From assembly GCA_946486375.1 (NCBI GenBank), contig CAMLTW010000006.1, positions 62,001 to 126,000 of the forward strand: 64,000 nt of DNA, written 5' to 3'. Positions 16,611 through 25,454 of the stretch are shown piece after piece. Within the stretch, counting starts at the first letter, position 1. Every line of letters begins with the position of its first letter. The position numbers and the translations under genes were made by a program. A model generated the notes under the pieces. It saw only the letters and a program-made list of their open reading frames with translations. It was not told where the DNA came from and did no database searches. This DNA is from an uncultured Rikenellaceae bacterium. Its GTDB lineage: Bacteria; Bacteroidota; Bacteroidia; Bacteroidales; Rikenellaceae.

Positions 16611-19046
16611 ATGAAAGTATTGAAATTTGGCGGAACGTCCGTAGGTTCTGCGGAATCGGTTCTTCGGGTGAAGGAAATCGTGGAGTCCCAACGGGAACCC
16701 GTGGTCGTGGTGGTGTCCGCCCTGGGGGGAGTCACCGACCGGCTGCTGAAAACGGCCCGCACGGCGGCTGCCGGAGACGAGGATTACTATAATGCATACA
16801 ATGAAATCGCCGGGAGGCACAATGCGATGGTGCGCGACGCCGTTCCGCCGGAACGCCGGGAGGCCGTCCAGGAACAGGTGACCTCCCTGCTGGACGATCT
16901 GGGCAACATCTTCCGGGGAGTGTTTCTGATCCGCGACCTTTCGCCCAAGACGACCGACATCGTTCTGAGCTACGGGGAACGGCTCTCTTCCATCATCGTC
17001 AGCGGCGTGATCGCCGGGAGCACTCTGTTCGATGCCCGGACCTTCGTCAAGACGCATCCTTATTTCAACAAGCATATCGTCGATTTCGATCTGACCAATT
17101 CGTTGATCGACCGGACGTTCGCAAATCTGCCCCGGATTTCGGTGGTGCAGGGGTTCATTTCCTCCGACCGGGAATCGGGGGACGTCACCAACTTGGGACG
17201 GGGCGGCTCGGACTACACGGCGGCTATTCTGGCGGCCCGGCTGAAGGCCTCACAGCTGGAAATCTGGACGGACGTGGACGGGTTCATGACCGCCGATCCC
17301 AAGGTAATCGACAACGCCTACGTCATCGAGTCCCTGAGTTTCGTGGAGGCGATGGAGCTTTGCAATTTCGGGGCGAAGGTGATCTATCCGCCGACCATTT
17401 TCCCGGCCTATCACAGCAACATTCCGATCGTCATCAAGAATACGTTCAATCCCGGCGCGAAGGGAACCTACATTTCCAGGGACAAGATCGGGGACGGGGG
17501 GAAGGCCATCAAGGGGATTTCCTCCATCAACGATACCTGCCTGATCACCGTGCAGGGGCTCGGCATGGTGGGCGTGATCGGCGTGAACTACCGGATTTTC
17601 AAGGCGCTGGCCAAAGCGGGCATCAGCGTGTTCTTCGTTTCGCAGGCCGCTTCGGAAAACACTACCTCCATCGGGGTGAAGAACGAGGACGCGGACAAGT
17701 CCATCGCTGTGCTGACCGAAGAGTTCGCGCAGGAAATCGAGCTGGGCGAAATCAACCGGATGAAGAAGGAAGGGAATCTGGCGACCGTGGCCATCGTCGG
17801 GGAGAACATGAAGCACACGCCGGGGATCGCCGGAAAGCTGTTCGGGACGCTGGGTCGTAACGGGATCAACGTGATCGCCTGCGCGCAAGGGGCTTCGGAA
17901 ACCAACATTTCGTTCGTGATCGCGCTGGAAAGCCTGCGGAAGGCGCTGAACGTGATCCACGATTCCTTTTTCCTGTCCGACTATCAGGTGCTCAACGTGT
18001 TCGTGGCCGGCGTCGGACTGGTGGGAAGCAACCTGCTGGAACAGATTCACAAGCAGCAGGAAAAGCTGCTGAAAGAAAAGGCGTTGCAGATCAACGTGGT
18101 GGGGATCACCAATTCCCGCCGCTACATCGTCGACCGCGACGGGCTGGATTTCCATACCTACCGGGAGAAGCTGGCCGCTTCCGACCGGGTGTCTTCCCCG
18201 GAGGCGTTCCGGGACGAGATTCTGAAAATGAACATTTTCAATTCCGTATTCGTGGACTGTACGGCCAGCGCGGAGGTGGCCTCCATTTACCACGATCTTT
18301 TCGAGCACAACGTGTCGGTGGTGACCGCCAACAAGATCGCCGCTTCGTCCGGGTACGACCGTTACCTGGATTTGAAACGCACTTCGATGAAGCGGGGGGT
18401 GAAATTCCTGTTCGAGACCAACGTGGGGGCGGGGCTGCCGATCATCAATACCATCGGCGACCTGATCAACAGCGGCGACCGGATCCTGAAAATCGAAGCG
18501 GTGGTTTCCGGAACGCTCAACTACATCTTCAACGAGATGAACGAGGAGGTGCCGTTGAGCCGGGCCGTCCGGATGGCGATGGAGGCGGGGTACGCCGAAC
18601 CCGATCCGCGGATCGACCTGAGCGGCACGGACGTGATCCGCAAGTTGGTGATCCTTTCCCGCGAGGCGGGTTATCGGATCGAGCAGCAGGACGTGAGGAA
18701 AGACCTGTTCATCCCGGAGGAGTATTTCCGGGGAACGCTGGACGACTTCTGGAAAAGCCTGGAGGCGCTGGACGGGGAATTCGAGCGGCGGCGGCAGGAA
18801 CTGGCCGCACAGCACAAGCGGTGGCGGTTCGTGGCCACGCTGGAAAACGGTCGGGCTGAAATCGGGCTGCGGGAAGTGGACGCGGAGCATCCGTTCTACC
18901 ACCTGGCCGGAAGCAACAACGTCATCCTGCTGACGACCGAACGGTACAACGAATATCCGATGCAGATCAAGGGATACGGCGCCGGAGCGGGCGTGACGGC
19001 GGCGGGGGTGTTCGCCGACATCATCAGTATCGCCAACATCCGGTGA
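16611..19046 (+). CDS. thrA: Bifunctional aspartate kinase / homoserine dehydrogenase I
   Basis: An 811-residue fusion catalysing the first and third steps from aspartate to homoserine. The kinase domain starts with KFGGTSVGSAES (residues 5-16) and includes the GGSDYTAA segment. Two ACT regulatory modules occupy about 310-460 (one contains INVIACAQGASETNISFV). The dehydrogenase begins with the NAD(P) loop VAGVGLVGSN near 463-472 and carries ETNVGAGLPIINTI and the ANKIAASS segment. The ACT domains suggest feedback control by threonine, as in E. coli ThrA. It heads thrA-apgM-thrC. Confidence 0.97.
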   Translation: MKVLKFGGTSVGSAESVLRVKEIVESQREPVVVVVSALGGVTDRLLKTARTAAAGDEDYYNAYNEIAGRHNAMVRDAVPPERREAVQEQVTSLLDDLGNIFRGVFLIRDLSPKTTDIVLSYGERLSSIIVSGVIAGSTLFDARTFVKTHPYFNKHIVDFDLTNSLIDRTFANLPRISVVQGFISSDRESGDVTNLGRGGSDYTAAILAARLKASQLEIWTDVDGFMTADPKVIDNAYVIESLSFVEAMELCNFGAKVIYPPTIFPAYHSNIPIVIKNTFNPGAKGTYISRDKIGDGGKAIKGISSINDTCLITVQGLGMVGVIGVNYRIFKALAKAGISVFFVSQAASENTTSIGVKNEDADKSIAVLTEEFAQEIELGEINRMKKEGNLATVAIVGENMKHTPGIAGKLFGTLGRNGINVIACAQGASETNISFVIALESLRKALNVIHDSFFLSDYQVLNVFVAGVGLVGSNLLEQIHKQQEKLLKEKALQINVVGITNSRRYIVDRDGLDFHTYREKLAASDRVSSPEAFRDEILKMNIFNSVFVDCTASAEVASIYHDLFEHNVSVVTANKIAASSGYDRYLDLKRTSMKRGVKFLFETNVGAGLPIINTIGDLINSGDRILKIEAVVSGTLNYIFNEMNEEVPLSRAVRMAMEAGYAEPDPRIDLSGTDVIRKLVILSREAGYRIEQQDVRKDLFIPEEYFRGTLDDFWKSLEALDGEFERRRQELAAQHKRWRFVATLENGRAEIGLREVDAEHPFYHLAGSNNVILLTTERYNEYPMQIKGYGAGAGVTAAGVFADIISIANIR

Positions 19047-19128
19047 CCGGGGCGGTTCCGGCCTCCGTCCGTCGGGGTGGGGAAAGGAACGGGTGCGGTT
19101 GAAAGGCAGTTTATCAATCAAGAAAGTC

Positions 19129-20340
19129 ATGAAGCATATCATCATACTGGGGGACGGCATGGCCGACGAACCGGTTCCCGAACTGGGCGGCAGAACGCCC
19201 TTGCAGGCGGCGCGGACGCCTTACATGGACCTGCTGGCGAAAAAGGGCCGGAGCGGGATGCTGGATACGGTGCCCGCCGGATTCCATCCCGGCAGCGAGA
19301 TCGCGAACCTGTCGGTGCTGGGATACGACGTGGCGCAGGTGTTCGAGGGGCGCGGTTCGCTGGAAGCGGCGAGCATGGGCGTGAGGCTCGATGCGGGGGA
19401 AATGGCCATGCGCTGCAACCTGATCTGCATCGAGGACGGGAAGATCAAAAACCATTCGGCGGGACACATTTCCACGGAAGAGGCGACGGAATTGATGGCG
19501 TTTCTGCAGGAGAAGCTGGGGAGCGACCGGGTGCATTTTTATCCGGGGGTTTCCTACCGTCACCTGCTGAAAATCCGGGGAGGGGACAAAAGGCTGGAAT
19601 GCACGCCTCCGCATGACGTGCCGGGGACGGCGTTCCGGGACGTGATGGTAAGGGCGTCGGCGCCCGAAGCGCGGGGGACTGCCGATTTGCTGAACGATCT
19701 GACCCTCAAATCGCAGGCCCTGTTGGCGTTGCATCCGGTGAACCTGCGGCGGATAAAGGCCGGAAAGTCCCCGGCCAACAGCATCTGGGCGTGGTCACCG
19801 GGCTACAAGCCGCGGATGGAAACGATGGGTGCCCTTTACGGCGTCCGGAACGGAGCGGTCATTTCCGCCGTGGATCTGATCAAGGGAATCGGAGTCTATG
19901 CGGGGTTGAGGCCCATTGCGGTGGAGGGTGCCACCGGGCTTTACGATACCAATTACGAAGGAAAGGCGGAAGCCGCGCTGGAAGCGTTGCGGGAGGGCGA
20001 TTTCGTTTACCTGCACGTGGAGGCGAGCGACGAGGCGGGACACGAGGGCGACGTGGATTTGAAGGTGAAAACCATCGAACATCTGGACGGTCGGATCCTG
20101 AAACGGATTTACGAGGAAACGAAGGACTGGGCGGAACCGGTGGCCATCGCCGTGCTGCCGGATCATCCGACTCCGTGCCGGTTGCGTACGCATACGGCGG
20201 CTCCCGTGCCGTTCGTGATCTACAAGCCGGGAGCGGAGCCGGACGGAGTGGATGCCTACGATGAATACAGCGCAAGGGCCGGGACTTACGGCCGTTTGCA
20301 GGGGGACGAATTCATCCGGGCCTTTTTCGGGGAGGAGTAG
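19129..20340 (+). CDS. ApgM-family phosphotransferase, probable homoserine kinase
   Basis: 403 residues of the alkaline-phosphatase superfamily, the cofactor-independent phosphoglycerate mutase (ApgM) branch. Metal-binding signatures: LGDGMADEP at the N-terminus, EASDEAGHEGD (about 304-314) and LPDHPTPCRLRTH (about 343-355). By sequence it would be called phosphoglycerate mutase. Its place between thrA and thrC, with no GHMP-type thrB, argues that it phosphorylates homoserine; I recall such a role having been shown for a Bacteroides homologue. The start ATG at 19129 is preferred over an upstream GTG-type extension. Confidence 0.88.
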   Translation: MKHIIILGDGMADEPVPELGGRTPLQAARTPYMDLLAKKGRSGMLDTVPAGFHPGSEIANLSVLGYDVAQVFEGRGSLEAASMGVRLDAGEMAMRCNLICIEDGKIKNHSAGHISTEEATELMAFLQEKLGSDRVHFYPGVSYRHLLKIRGGDKRLECTPPHDVPGTAFRDVMVRASAPEARGTADLLNDLTLKSQALLALHPVNLRRIKAGKSPANSIWAWSPGYKPRMETMGALYGVRNGAVISAVDLIKGIGVYAGLRPIAVEGATGLYDTNYEGKAEAALEALREGDFVYLHVEASDEAGHEGDVDLKVKTIEHLDGRILKRIYEETKDWAEPVAIAVLPDHPTPCRLRTHTAAPVPFVIYKPGAEPDGVDAYDEYSARAGTYGRLQGDEFIRAFFGEE

Positions 20341-20415
20341 ACGCTGGAAGGACAGGGCGGCCTCTGCCGAGGAGGACGGAAGACGCTTGAAAAATCGAAC
20401 GAAACCGAGAAGAAG

Positions 20416-21726
20416 ATGAAATACTACAGCACGAACCGGTCGGTTCCGGAAGCAAGCCTTTCGGAAGCGGTCATCAAGGGGCTGGCGCCGGACAGGGGCC
20501 TGTACATGCCCGCCGGGATCAACCCGCTCCCGCAGGCGTTTTTCCGGGATATGCAGCGGATGACGTTTCAGGAAATTTCGCATGCGGTGGCCGAAGCGTT
20601 TTTCGGGGAAGACGTTCCGGCAGGGGAGCTGCGGGAAATCGTTTACGATGCCCTCAGTTTCGATACGCCGGTGGTGCCGGTGACGGAAGACATTTATTCG
20701 CTGGAACTGTTCCACGGCCCGACGCTGGCGTTCAAGGACGTAGGGGCGCGTTTTATGGCCCGGATGCTGAGGTATTTCGTTTCGCGGGAAGGGGACGGGC
20801 GTCCGGTGACGGTGTTGGTGGCGACGTCCGGCGACACGGGAAGCGCCGTGGCGAACGGTTTTCTGGGCGTGGAAGGAATCGACGTGGTGGTGCTTTACCC
20901 GAAGGGCAAGGTGAGCGAGATTCAGGAGAAGCAGTTCGCCACGCTGGGCCGGAACATCACGGCCCTGGAAGTGGACGGCACGTTCGACGACTGTCAGCGG
21001 TTGGTGAAGGCGGCTTTTCTGGATGAGGAACTGAACGGGAAATTCCGCCTTTCCTCGGCCAATTCCATCAACGTGGCCCGTTTCCTGCCGCAGGCGTTCT
21101 ATTACTTCCATGCCTATGCGCAGTTGCAGCGGCTGGGGAAGGCGGAAAACGTCGTGTTCTGCGTGCCGAGCGGAAACTTCGGCAACCTGACGGCCGGTCT
21201 GTTCGCACGGCGGATGGGGCTGCCGGTGAAACGGTTCATCGCCGCCAACAACCGGAACGATATTTTCCTCGAGTACCTGAAAACCGGAGAATACGCACCG
21301 CGCGCTTCGGTGGCCACGCTGGCCAATGCGATGGACGTGGGCGATCCCAGCAATTTCGCCCGGATTTACGACTTGTATGGTGGTTCGCACGAGGCGGTTT
21401 GCCGGGAAATCGGCGGCTACCGGTACACGGACGACGAAATCCGGGAAATCATGCGGGAGACTTACCGGAAGACGGGCTACGTGCTCGACCCGCACGGCGC
21501 CTGCGGATTCGGGGCGCTCCGGAACGGTCTGCAACCGGGAGAAACGGGCGTTTTCCTGGAAACGGCCCATCCCGCCAAGTTCCGGGATACGGTGGAAGCG
21601 GCTATCGGAGCCCCGGTGGAAATGCCGGAACGGCTTCGGAAATTCATGGAAGGCGATAAGCGGAGCATCGGCGTTTCTTCCGCTTTCAGGGACTTCAAGG
21701 CGTTCCTGCTGGCGCGGGAAGCGTAG
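20416..21726 (+). CDS. thrC: Threonine synthase
   Basis: A 436-residue PLP enzyme converting O-phosphohomoserine to threonine. The Schiff-base lysine lies in LAFKDVGARF (about residue 111), with PLP-phosphate contacts in ATSGDTGSAVANGF and SGNFGNLTAG. The start MKYYSTNRSVPEASLSEAV is typical of the family. It is the third gene of the thr unit; the 75-base gap after the ApgM gene shows no terminator, so co-transcription is likely. Confidence 0.97.
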   Translation: MKYYSTNRSVPEASLSEAVIKGLAPDRGLYMPAGINPLPQAFFRDMQRMTFQEISHAVAEAFFGEDVPAGELREIVYDALSFDTPVVPVTEDIYSLELFHGPTLAFKDVGARFMARMLRYFVSREGDGRPVTVLVATSGDTGSAVANGFLGVEGIDVVVLYPKGKVSEIQEKQFATLGRNITALEVDGTFDDCQRLVKAAFLDEELNGKFRLSSANSINVARFLPQAFYYFHAYAQLQRLGKAENVVFCVPSGNFGNLTAGLFARRMGLPVKRFIAANNRNDIFLEYLKTGEYAPRASVATLANAMDVGDPSNFARIYDLYGGSHEAVCREIGGYRYTDDEIREIMRETYRKTGYVLDPHGACGFGALRNGLQPGETGVFLETAHPAKFRDTVEAAIGAPVEMPERLRKFMEGDKRSIGVSSAFRDFKAFLLAREA

Positions 21727-21815
21727 TTGGGGCCGGACGGAGAGGAGGCGACCATGCGTCGTTTCCGTTTTCCGGGGATCGGCTGTAAGGATATATTATT
21801 TTTCAGGATGCGATT

Positions 21816-22643
21816 ATGAACGACATCATAGACAGTTTTCCCCGGCGGCTTCACAAGATGACGCAGTTGTTCTGCGAGGAGGTTCCTTCGCAGGTGCAGA
21901 CGCGCGCTTTCGTGGACAAGCTGGTGAACACCCTTTTTCTGGTTAGGGACGACAAGAACATGACCCTGCGGCAGATCGAAGCCCGCTGGGAGGCGTTGCA
22001 GTTCGAGCTGGAAGCCATCCTGCGTCCCTTGTGCGCGGAGCACGAGTTCACGAGCCGGGAGCTGACGGAAAAGTTTTTCACCGAAATCCCCGTGCTTTAT
22101 ACCCAGTTGCTCAAGGATGCGGATCTGTATGCGACGTGCGACCCCGCTTCCTACTGCAAGGAGGAGATCATCCTGTGCTATCCGGGGTTCTATGCGGTGA
22201 CGGTTTACCGGCTAGCTCACGTGCTTTACCGGTTGAAGGTGCCCATCCTGCCGCGGGTCATTTCGGAATACGCCCATAGCCAGACGGGCATCGACATCCA
22301 TCCGGGCGCGACCATCGGCCCCAATTTTTACATCGACCACGGAACGGGCATCGTCATCGGGGAAACGACCGTGATCGGGCGTAACGTGAAAATCTATCAG
22401 GGGGTGACGCTGGGATCGCAGTACGTGGACAAGGGACTGTCCGGAAGCAAGCGGCATCCGACCATCGAGGACAACGTCATCATTTATGCGGGAAGCACGA
22501 TCCTCGGCGGAGAAACGGTCATCGGCCACGATACGGTGGTCGGCGGGAACGTCTGGCTGACGGAGTCGGTGCCGCCCGATTCGGTGGTCTACCACAAGCC
22601 GAGCATCGTCATCAAGGATTCCAAACTGAAGCAGGGGCTTTGA
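21816..22643 (+). CDS. Serine O-acetyltransferase
   Basis: A 275-residue cytoplasmic enzyme that acetylates serine from acetyl-CoA, the entry to cysteine synthesis. The C-terminal half is a left-handed beta-helix with hexapeptide turns; GIDIHPGATIGPNFYIDHGTG holds the catalytic His region, followed by VIGETTVIGRNVKIYQGVTLGS. The N-terminal helical domain is longer than in E. coli CysE, as in EpsC-like forms. It follows thrC by 90 bases on the same strand. Which cysteine synthase it works with is not visible here. Confidence 0.93.
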   Translation: MNDIIDSFPRRLHKMTQLFCEEVPSQVQTRAFVDKLVNTLFLVRDDKNMTLRQIEARWEALQFELEAILRPLCAEHEFTSRELTEKFFTEIPVLYTQLLKDADLYATCDPASYCKEEIILCYPGFYAVTVYRLAHVLYRLKVPILPRVISEYAHSQTGIDIHPGATIGPNFYIDHGTGIVIGETTVIGRNVKIYQGVTLGSQYVDKGLSGSKRHPTIEDNVIIYAGSTILGGETVIGHDTVVGGNVWLTESVPPDSVVYHKPSIVIKDSKLKQGL

Positions 22644-22698
22644 GCGTGTGGAGGGCAGGCGGGCTGTTTTTTGTTTCGGAGTAAAGCGAAAAGGCAGT

Positions 22699-23175
22699 AT
22701 GAATTTCAGGGAAGTGCGCCGCAAAGACCGGGTGCTGGAAGACGAACCGGCCCGGCGGTTGCTGGAAGCGGGGGAATACGGTTTTCTGGCGATGGGTTCG
22801 CCGGAGGGATACGGCTACGGCATTCCGATGAGTTACGCTGCGGACGGGGAACGGATTTATTTTCACTGCGCTCCGGAGGGGCACAAGCTGGATGCAATTC
22901 GGGAGGACGGACGGGTGAGTTTCTGCGTGGTGGGACGGACGCAGGTGATCCCGCATCAGTTTACGACCGCTTATGAAAGCGTCCACGTTTTCGGCCGGAT
23001 CGAAATCGTGGAAGACGAGGCGGAACGGCTGCACGCCCTGCGGCTGCTGGTCGCCAAATACAGCCCGGAATACCGGGAGACGGCGGAAAAATACATCGCC
23101 GCTTCCTCCCGCCGCACCTGCGTGCTCCGGCTCGACATCGAACACCTTTCCGGCAAGTGCAAGCGGGTGAAATGA
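22699..23175 (+). CDS. Pyridoxamine 5'-phosphate oxidase-like flavoprotein (NimA-type)
   Basis: 158 residues with a split-barrel FMN fold. The start at 22699 (MNFREVRRKDR) matches the family; an upstream in-frame start adds 17 unlikely residues. The core YGFLAMGSPEGYGYGIPMSYA, the FHCAPEGHKLDAIRED loop and VSFCVVGRTQVIP are typical of the Nim/YdhG-like group, which includes 5-nitroimidazole reductases. Resistance cannot be inferred from sequence alone; many homologues are housekeeping. It ends about 190 bases before the promoter of the next cluster. Confidence 0.85.
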   Translation: MNFREVRRKDRVLEDEPARRLLEAGEYGFLAMGSPEGYGYGIPMSYAADGERIYFHCAPEGHKLDAIREDGRVSFCVVGRTQVIPHQFTTAYESVHVFGRIEIVEDEAERLHALRLLVAKYSPEYRETAEKYIAASSRRTCVLRLDIEHLSGKCKRVK

Positions 23176-23364
23176 TCCGGATGGAATCCTTGCCGCTCCG
23201 CCGGTCGTTTCCCGTTTTTTGATCCGAGGCCGGCCCTGTCGGTTCGTTCCGGAAAAGCGTTCCTGTTCCCCTTTTCTTTGCCGGTCACGGCAGGGTCCGG
23301 GAAAGCATTTCGGCATGCTTCGCCGCAAAAGCGGTTAAATTTTTCGGATACCGGTTCGGATTGT

Positions 23365-23394
23365 TTTGTTATTCCTTTCTTTTTTTTATCTTTG
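23365..23394 (+). promoter_or_regulatory. Promoter of the glycoside/corrinoid cluster
   Basis: TTTG at 23365-23368, an 18-base spacer, then TATCTTTG at 23387-23394, a perfect -7 box. The transcript would begin about 75 bases before the first gene and I saw no other convincing promoter before 33 kb. Confidence 0.65.
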
Positions 23395-23474
23395 TTATCG
23401 TACACACCGGCCCTCCGGAGGGGGAAAGAGCGGGCGTGCGGGGACGATGCGGGCCGGTAATCGAAAGAAAGATC

Positions 23475-25367
23475 ATGAGTAACAGAAATTTATCCTTTTT
23501 GCTGGCGATTCTTTTTTCCTTGCTGACCGTTTGCCCGGTCGGGGGAGCGGAAATCTGGGTCTCTCCCGACGGTTCCGACCGCGAGGCGGGAACCGCCGAC
23601 CGACCGATGCGGAGCGTGGCCGCCGCCGTGCGGAAGGCACGGGAACTGAGGCGGCTGAACGATCCTTCGACGGCAGGGGGCGTGCGGATCGTGCTGCGGG
23701 GAGGCGTATATCCGCAGGACGAAACCCTGTTCCTGCGTCCGGAGGACGGCGGTACGGCGGAAAGTCCGACGGTGATTTGCGCGGCTCCGGGCGAATATCC
23801 GGTGCTCAGCGGCGGAATGGCGGTAACGGGGTGGCGTCCGGTGACGGAAGCCGTGCCAGGACTGCCTCAGGCCGCACAGGGTAAAGTCTGGGCGGCGGAC
23901 ATTCCGAAGGTCGGGAACCGGCGGGCGGAGTTCCGTCAGTTGTGGGTGAACGGACGCAAGGCCGTCCGGGCCCGGACGGGCGAGCCGGGAAACATGGCCC
24001 GACTGCTGAGTTTCGATCCGGCGGAAGGGACGATCGGCATCCCGGTTCCGGCGGAAGGACTGCCGCAGGATGCGGGACAAATGGAAATGACCGTACTCCA
24101 GCGGTGGGCCGTGGCTTTTTTGCGGGTAAAGGGGATTGAGATCGAAGGGGATACCGCCGTGCTGACTTTCCACGATCCGGAGAGCCGGCTGGAATTCGAA
24201 CACCCCTGGCCGCAGCCGGTTATCGGCGGCGAGCGGGGAAATTCCGCTTTCATGCTCAACAACGCCATCGGATTTTTGGACGCGCCGAGCGAATGGTATG
24301 CCGATTTCGAGCAGGGGAAAATCTATTATTTACCGCGGGAAGGGGAGGATATGACCACGGCGGAAGCGGTGGTGCCGGTATTGGAAACGATCGTGGAGGT
24401 CGCGGGAACGGCGGCCCGGCCCATCGCGCATGTGCGGTTCGAGGGAGTCGGCTTCGAGTATGCGGGCTGGATGCGGCCTTCCCGGCAGGGGCATGTGCCG
24501 TTGCAGACAGGGATGTATTTGTTGGATGCCTATAAGCTGGAAGTGCCGGGGCTGCCGGAAAAAGCCGGACTGGAAAATCAGGCGTGGATCGGCCGTCCGG
24601 CTGCGGCGGTTTCGGTGAGCGGGACGGAGGGGATGGATTTCGTGAACTGCCGGTTCCGGCATCTGGCTTCGACGGGGCTGGACTATGTGCGCTGCAACCG
24701 GAACGCTGCGATAGAGGGATGCGTTTTCCGGGACATCGGCGGAACGGGGTTGCTGGCCGGAGCGTTTCCCGACCGGGGGTATGAGACGCATGTGGCGTAT
24801 GTTCCGGATTTCGAAGGGGAGCTTTGCCGGGACATGCGGATCCGGAACAACCTGGTGACCAACGCGGCCAACGAGGACTGGGGGTGCGTGGGGATCGGCG
24901 TGGGGTATGCCGCCGGGGTGGATATTTCCCACAACGAGGTGTCCGACGTACCTTATTCGGGGATCAGCCTGGGATGGGGGTGGACGACGAAGGTGACGTG
25001 TGCGAGGGACAACCGCATTGCGCACAATCGGGTGCACGGCTTCGCCGGGCAGCTCTATGATGCGGGGGGCATTTACACCCTCTCCGTACAGCCGGGGACG
25101 GTCATCGAGAACAACTGGATATACGATTTGGTGAAGGCGCCCTACGCCACCAACGACCGGGCATTCTACATCTATTTCGACGAAGGGACGGGCTACGTGG
25201 ATGCCCGCAACAACCTCACGCCGGACGTGCGGTTCGACGCCAACAGCCCGGGGCCGGGGAACCGGTGGGAGAAGAACGGGCCATCGGCTTCGCCGCGGGT
25301 GAAGGATTCGGCGGGGCTTATGCCCGCGTACCGTCACCTGCTGGAGGAGAGCCGGGAGAGACGATAG
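23475..25367 (+). CDS. Secreted right-handed beta-helix glycosidase-like protein (GH141-like)
   Basis: 630 residues with a signal peptide (hydrophobic 7-20, likely cut before EIWVSPDGSD). The N-terminal IWVSPDGSDREAGTADRP, the LRGGVYPQDETLFLRPEDGG stretch, the GEYPVLSGGMAVTGWRP stretch and RQLWVNGRKAVRARTGEP resemble GH141, a family that includes an alpha-L-fucosidase in rhamnogalacturonan II breakdown (recalled). The C-terminal half (about 370-600) has parallel beta-helix repeats such as IRNNLVTNAANEDWGCVGIG. It probably cuts a plant glycan in the periplasm or at the surface. Substrate uncertain; it could be another beta-helix family. The ATG at 23475 is chosen because it starts the signal peptide. 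Confidence 0.7.
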   Translation: MSNRNLSFLLAILFSLLTVCPVGGAEIWVSPDGSDREAGTADRPMRSVAAAVRKARELRRLNDPSTAGGVRIVLRGGVYPQDETLFLRPEDGGTAESPTVICAAPGEYPVLSGGMAVTGWRPVTEAVPGLPQAAQGKVWAADIPKVGNRRAEFRQLWVNGRKAVRARTGEPGNMARLLSFDPAEGTIGIPVPAEGLPQDAGQMEMTVLQRWAVAFLRVKGIEIEGDTAVLTFHDPESRLEFEHPWPQPVIGGERGNSAFMLNNAIGFLDAPSEWYADFEQGKIYYLPREGEDMTTAEAVVPVLETIVEVAGTAARPIAHVRFEGVGFEYAGWMRPSRQGHVPLQTGMYLLDAYKLEVPGLPEKAGLENQAWIGRPAAAVSVSGTEGMDFVNCRFRHLASTGLDYVRCNRNAAIEGCVFRDIGGTGLLAGAFPDRGYETHVAYVPDFEGELCRDMRIRNNLVTNAANEDWGCVGIGVGYAAGVDISHNEVSDVPYSGISLGWGWTTKVTCARDNRIAHNRVHGFAGQLYDAGGIYTLSVQPGTVIENNWIYDLVKAPYATNDRAFYIYFDEGTGYVDARNNLTPDVRFDANSPGPGNRWEKNGPSASPRVKDSAGLMPAYRHLLEESRERR

Positions 25368-25454
25368 CCGGTTTGCGGGGAGCTGTGGCGGCGGAACCTT
25401 GCTGCGCACGGCGGGCCGGAAAAAACGGGTTCCGGAACGGAGGTTCCGGAGCGC

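Noticed and set aside
17250..19160. A 636-codon open frame on the minus strand
   Set aside because: Antisense to thrA, which has full kinase and dehydrogenase motifs.
22699..23175. Nitroimidazole resistance gene
   Set aside because: The fold is Nim-like, but resistance cannot be told from sequence by eye and many homologues are ordinary flavoproteins.
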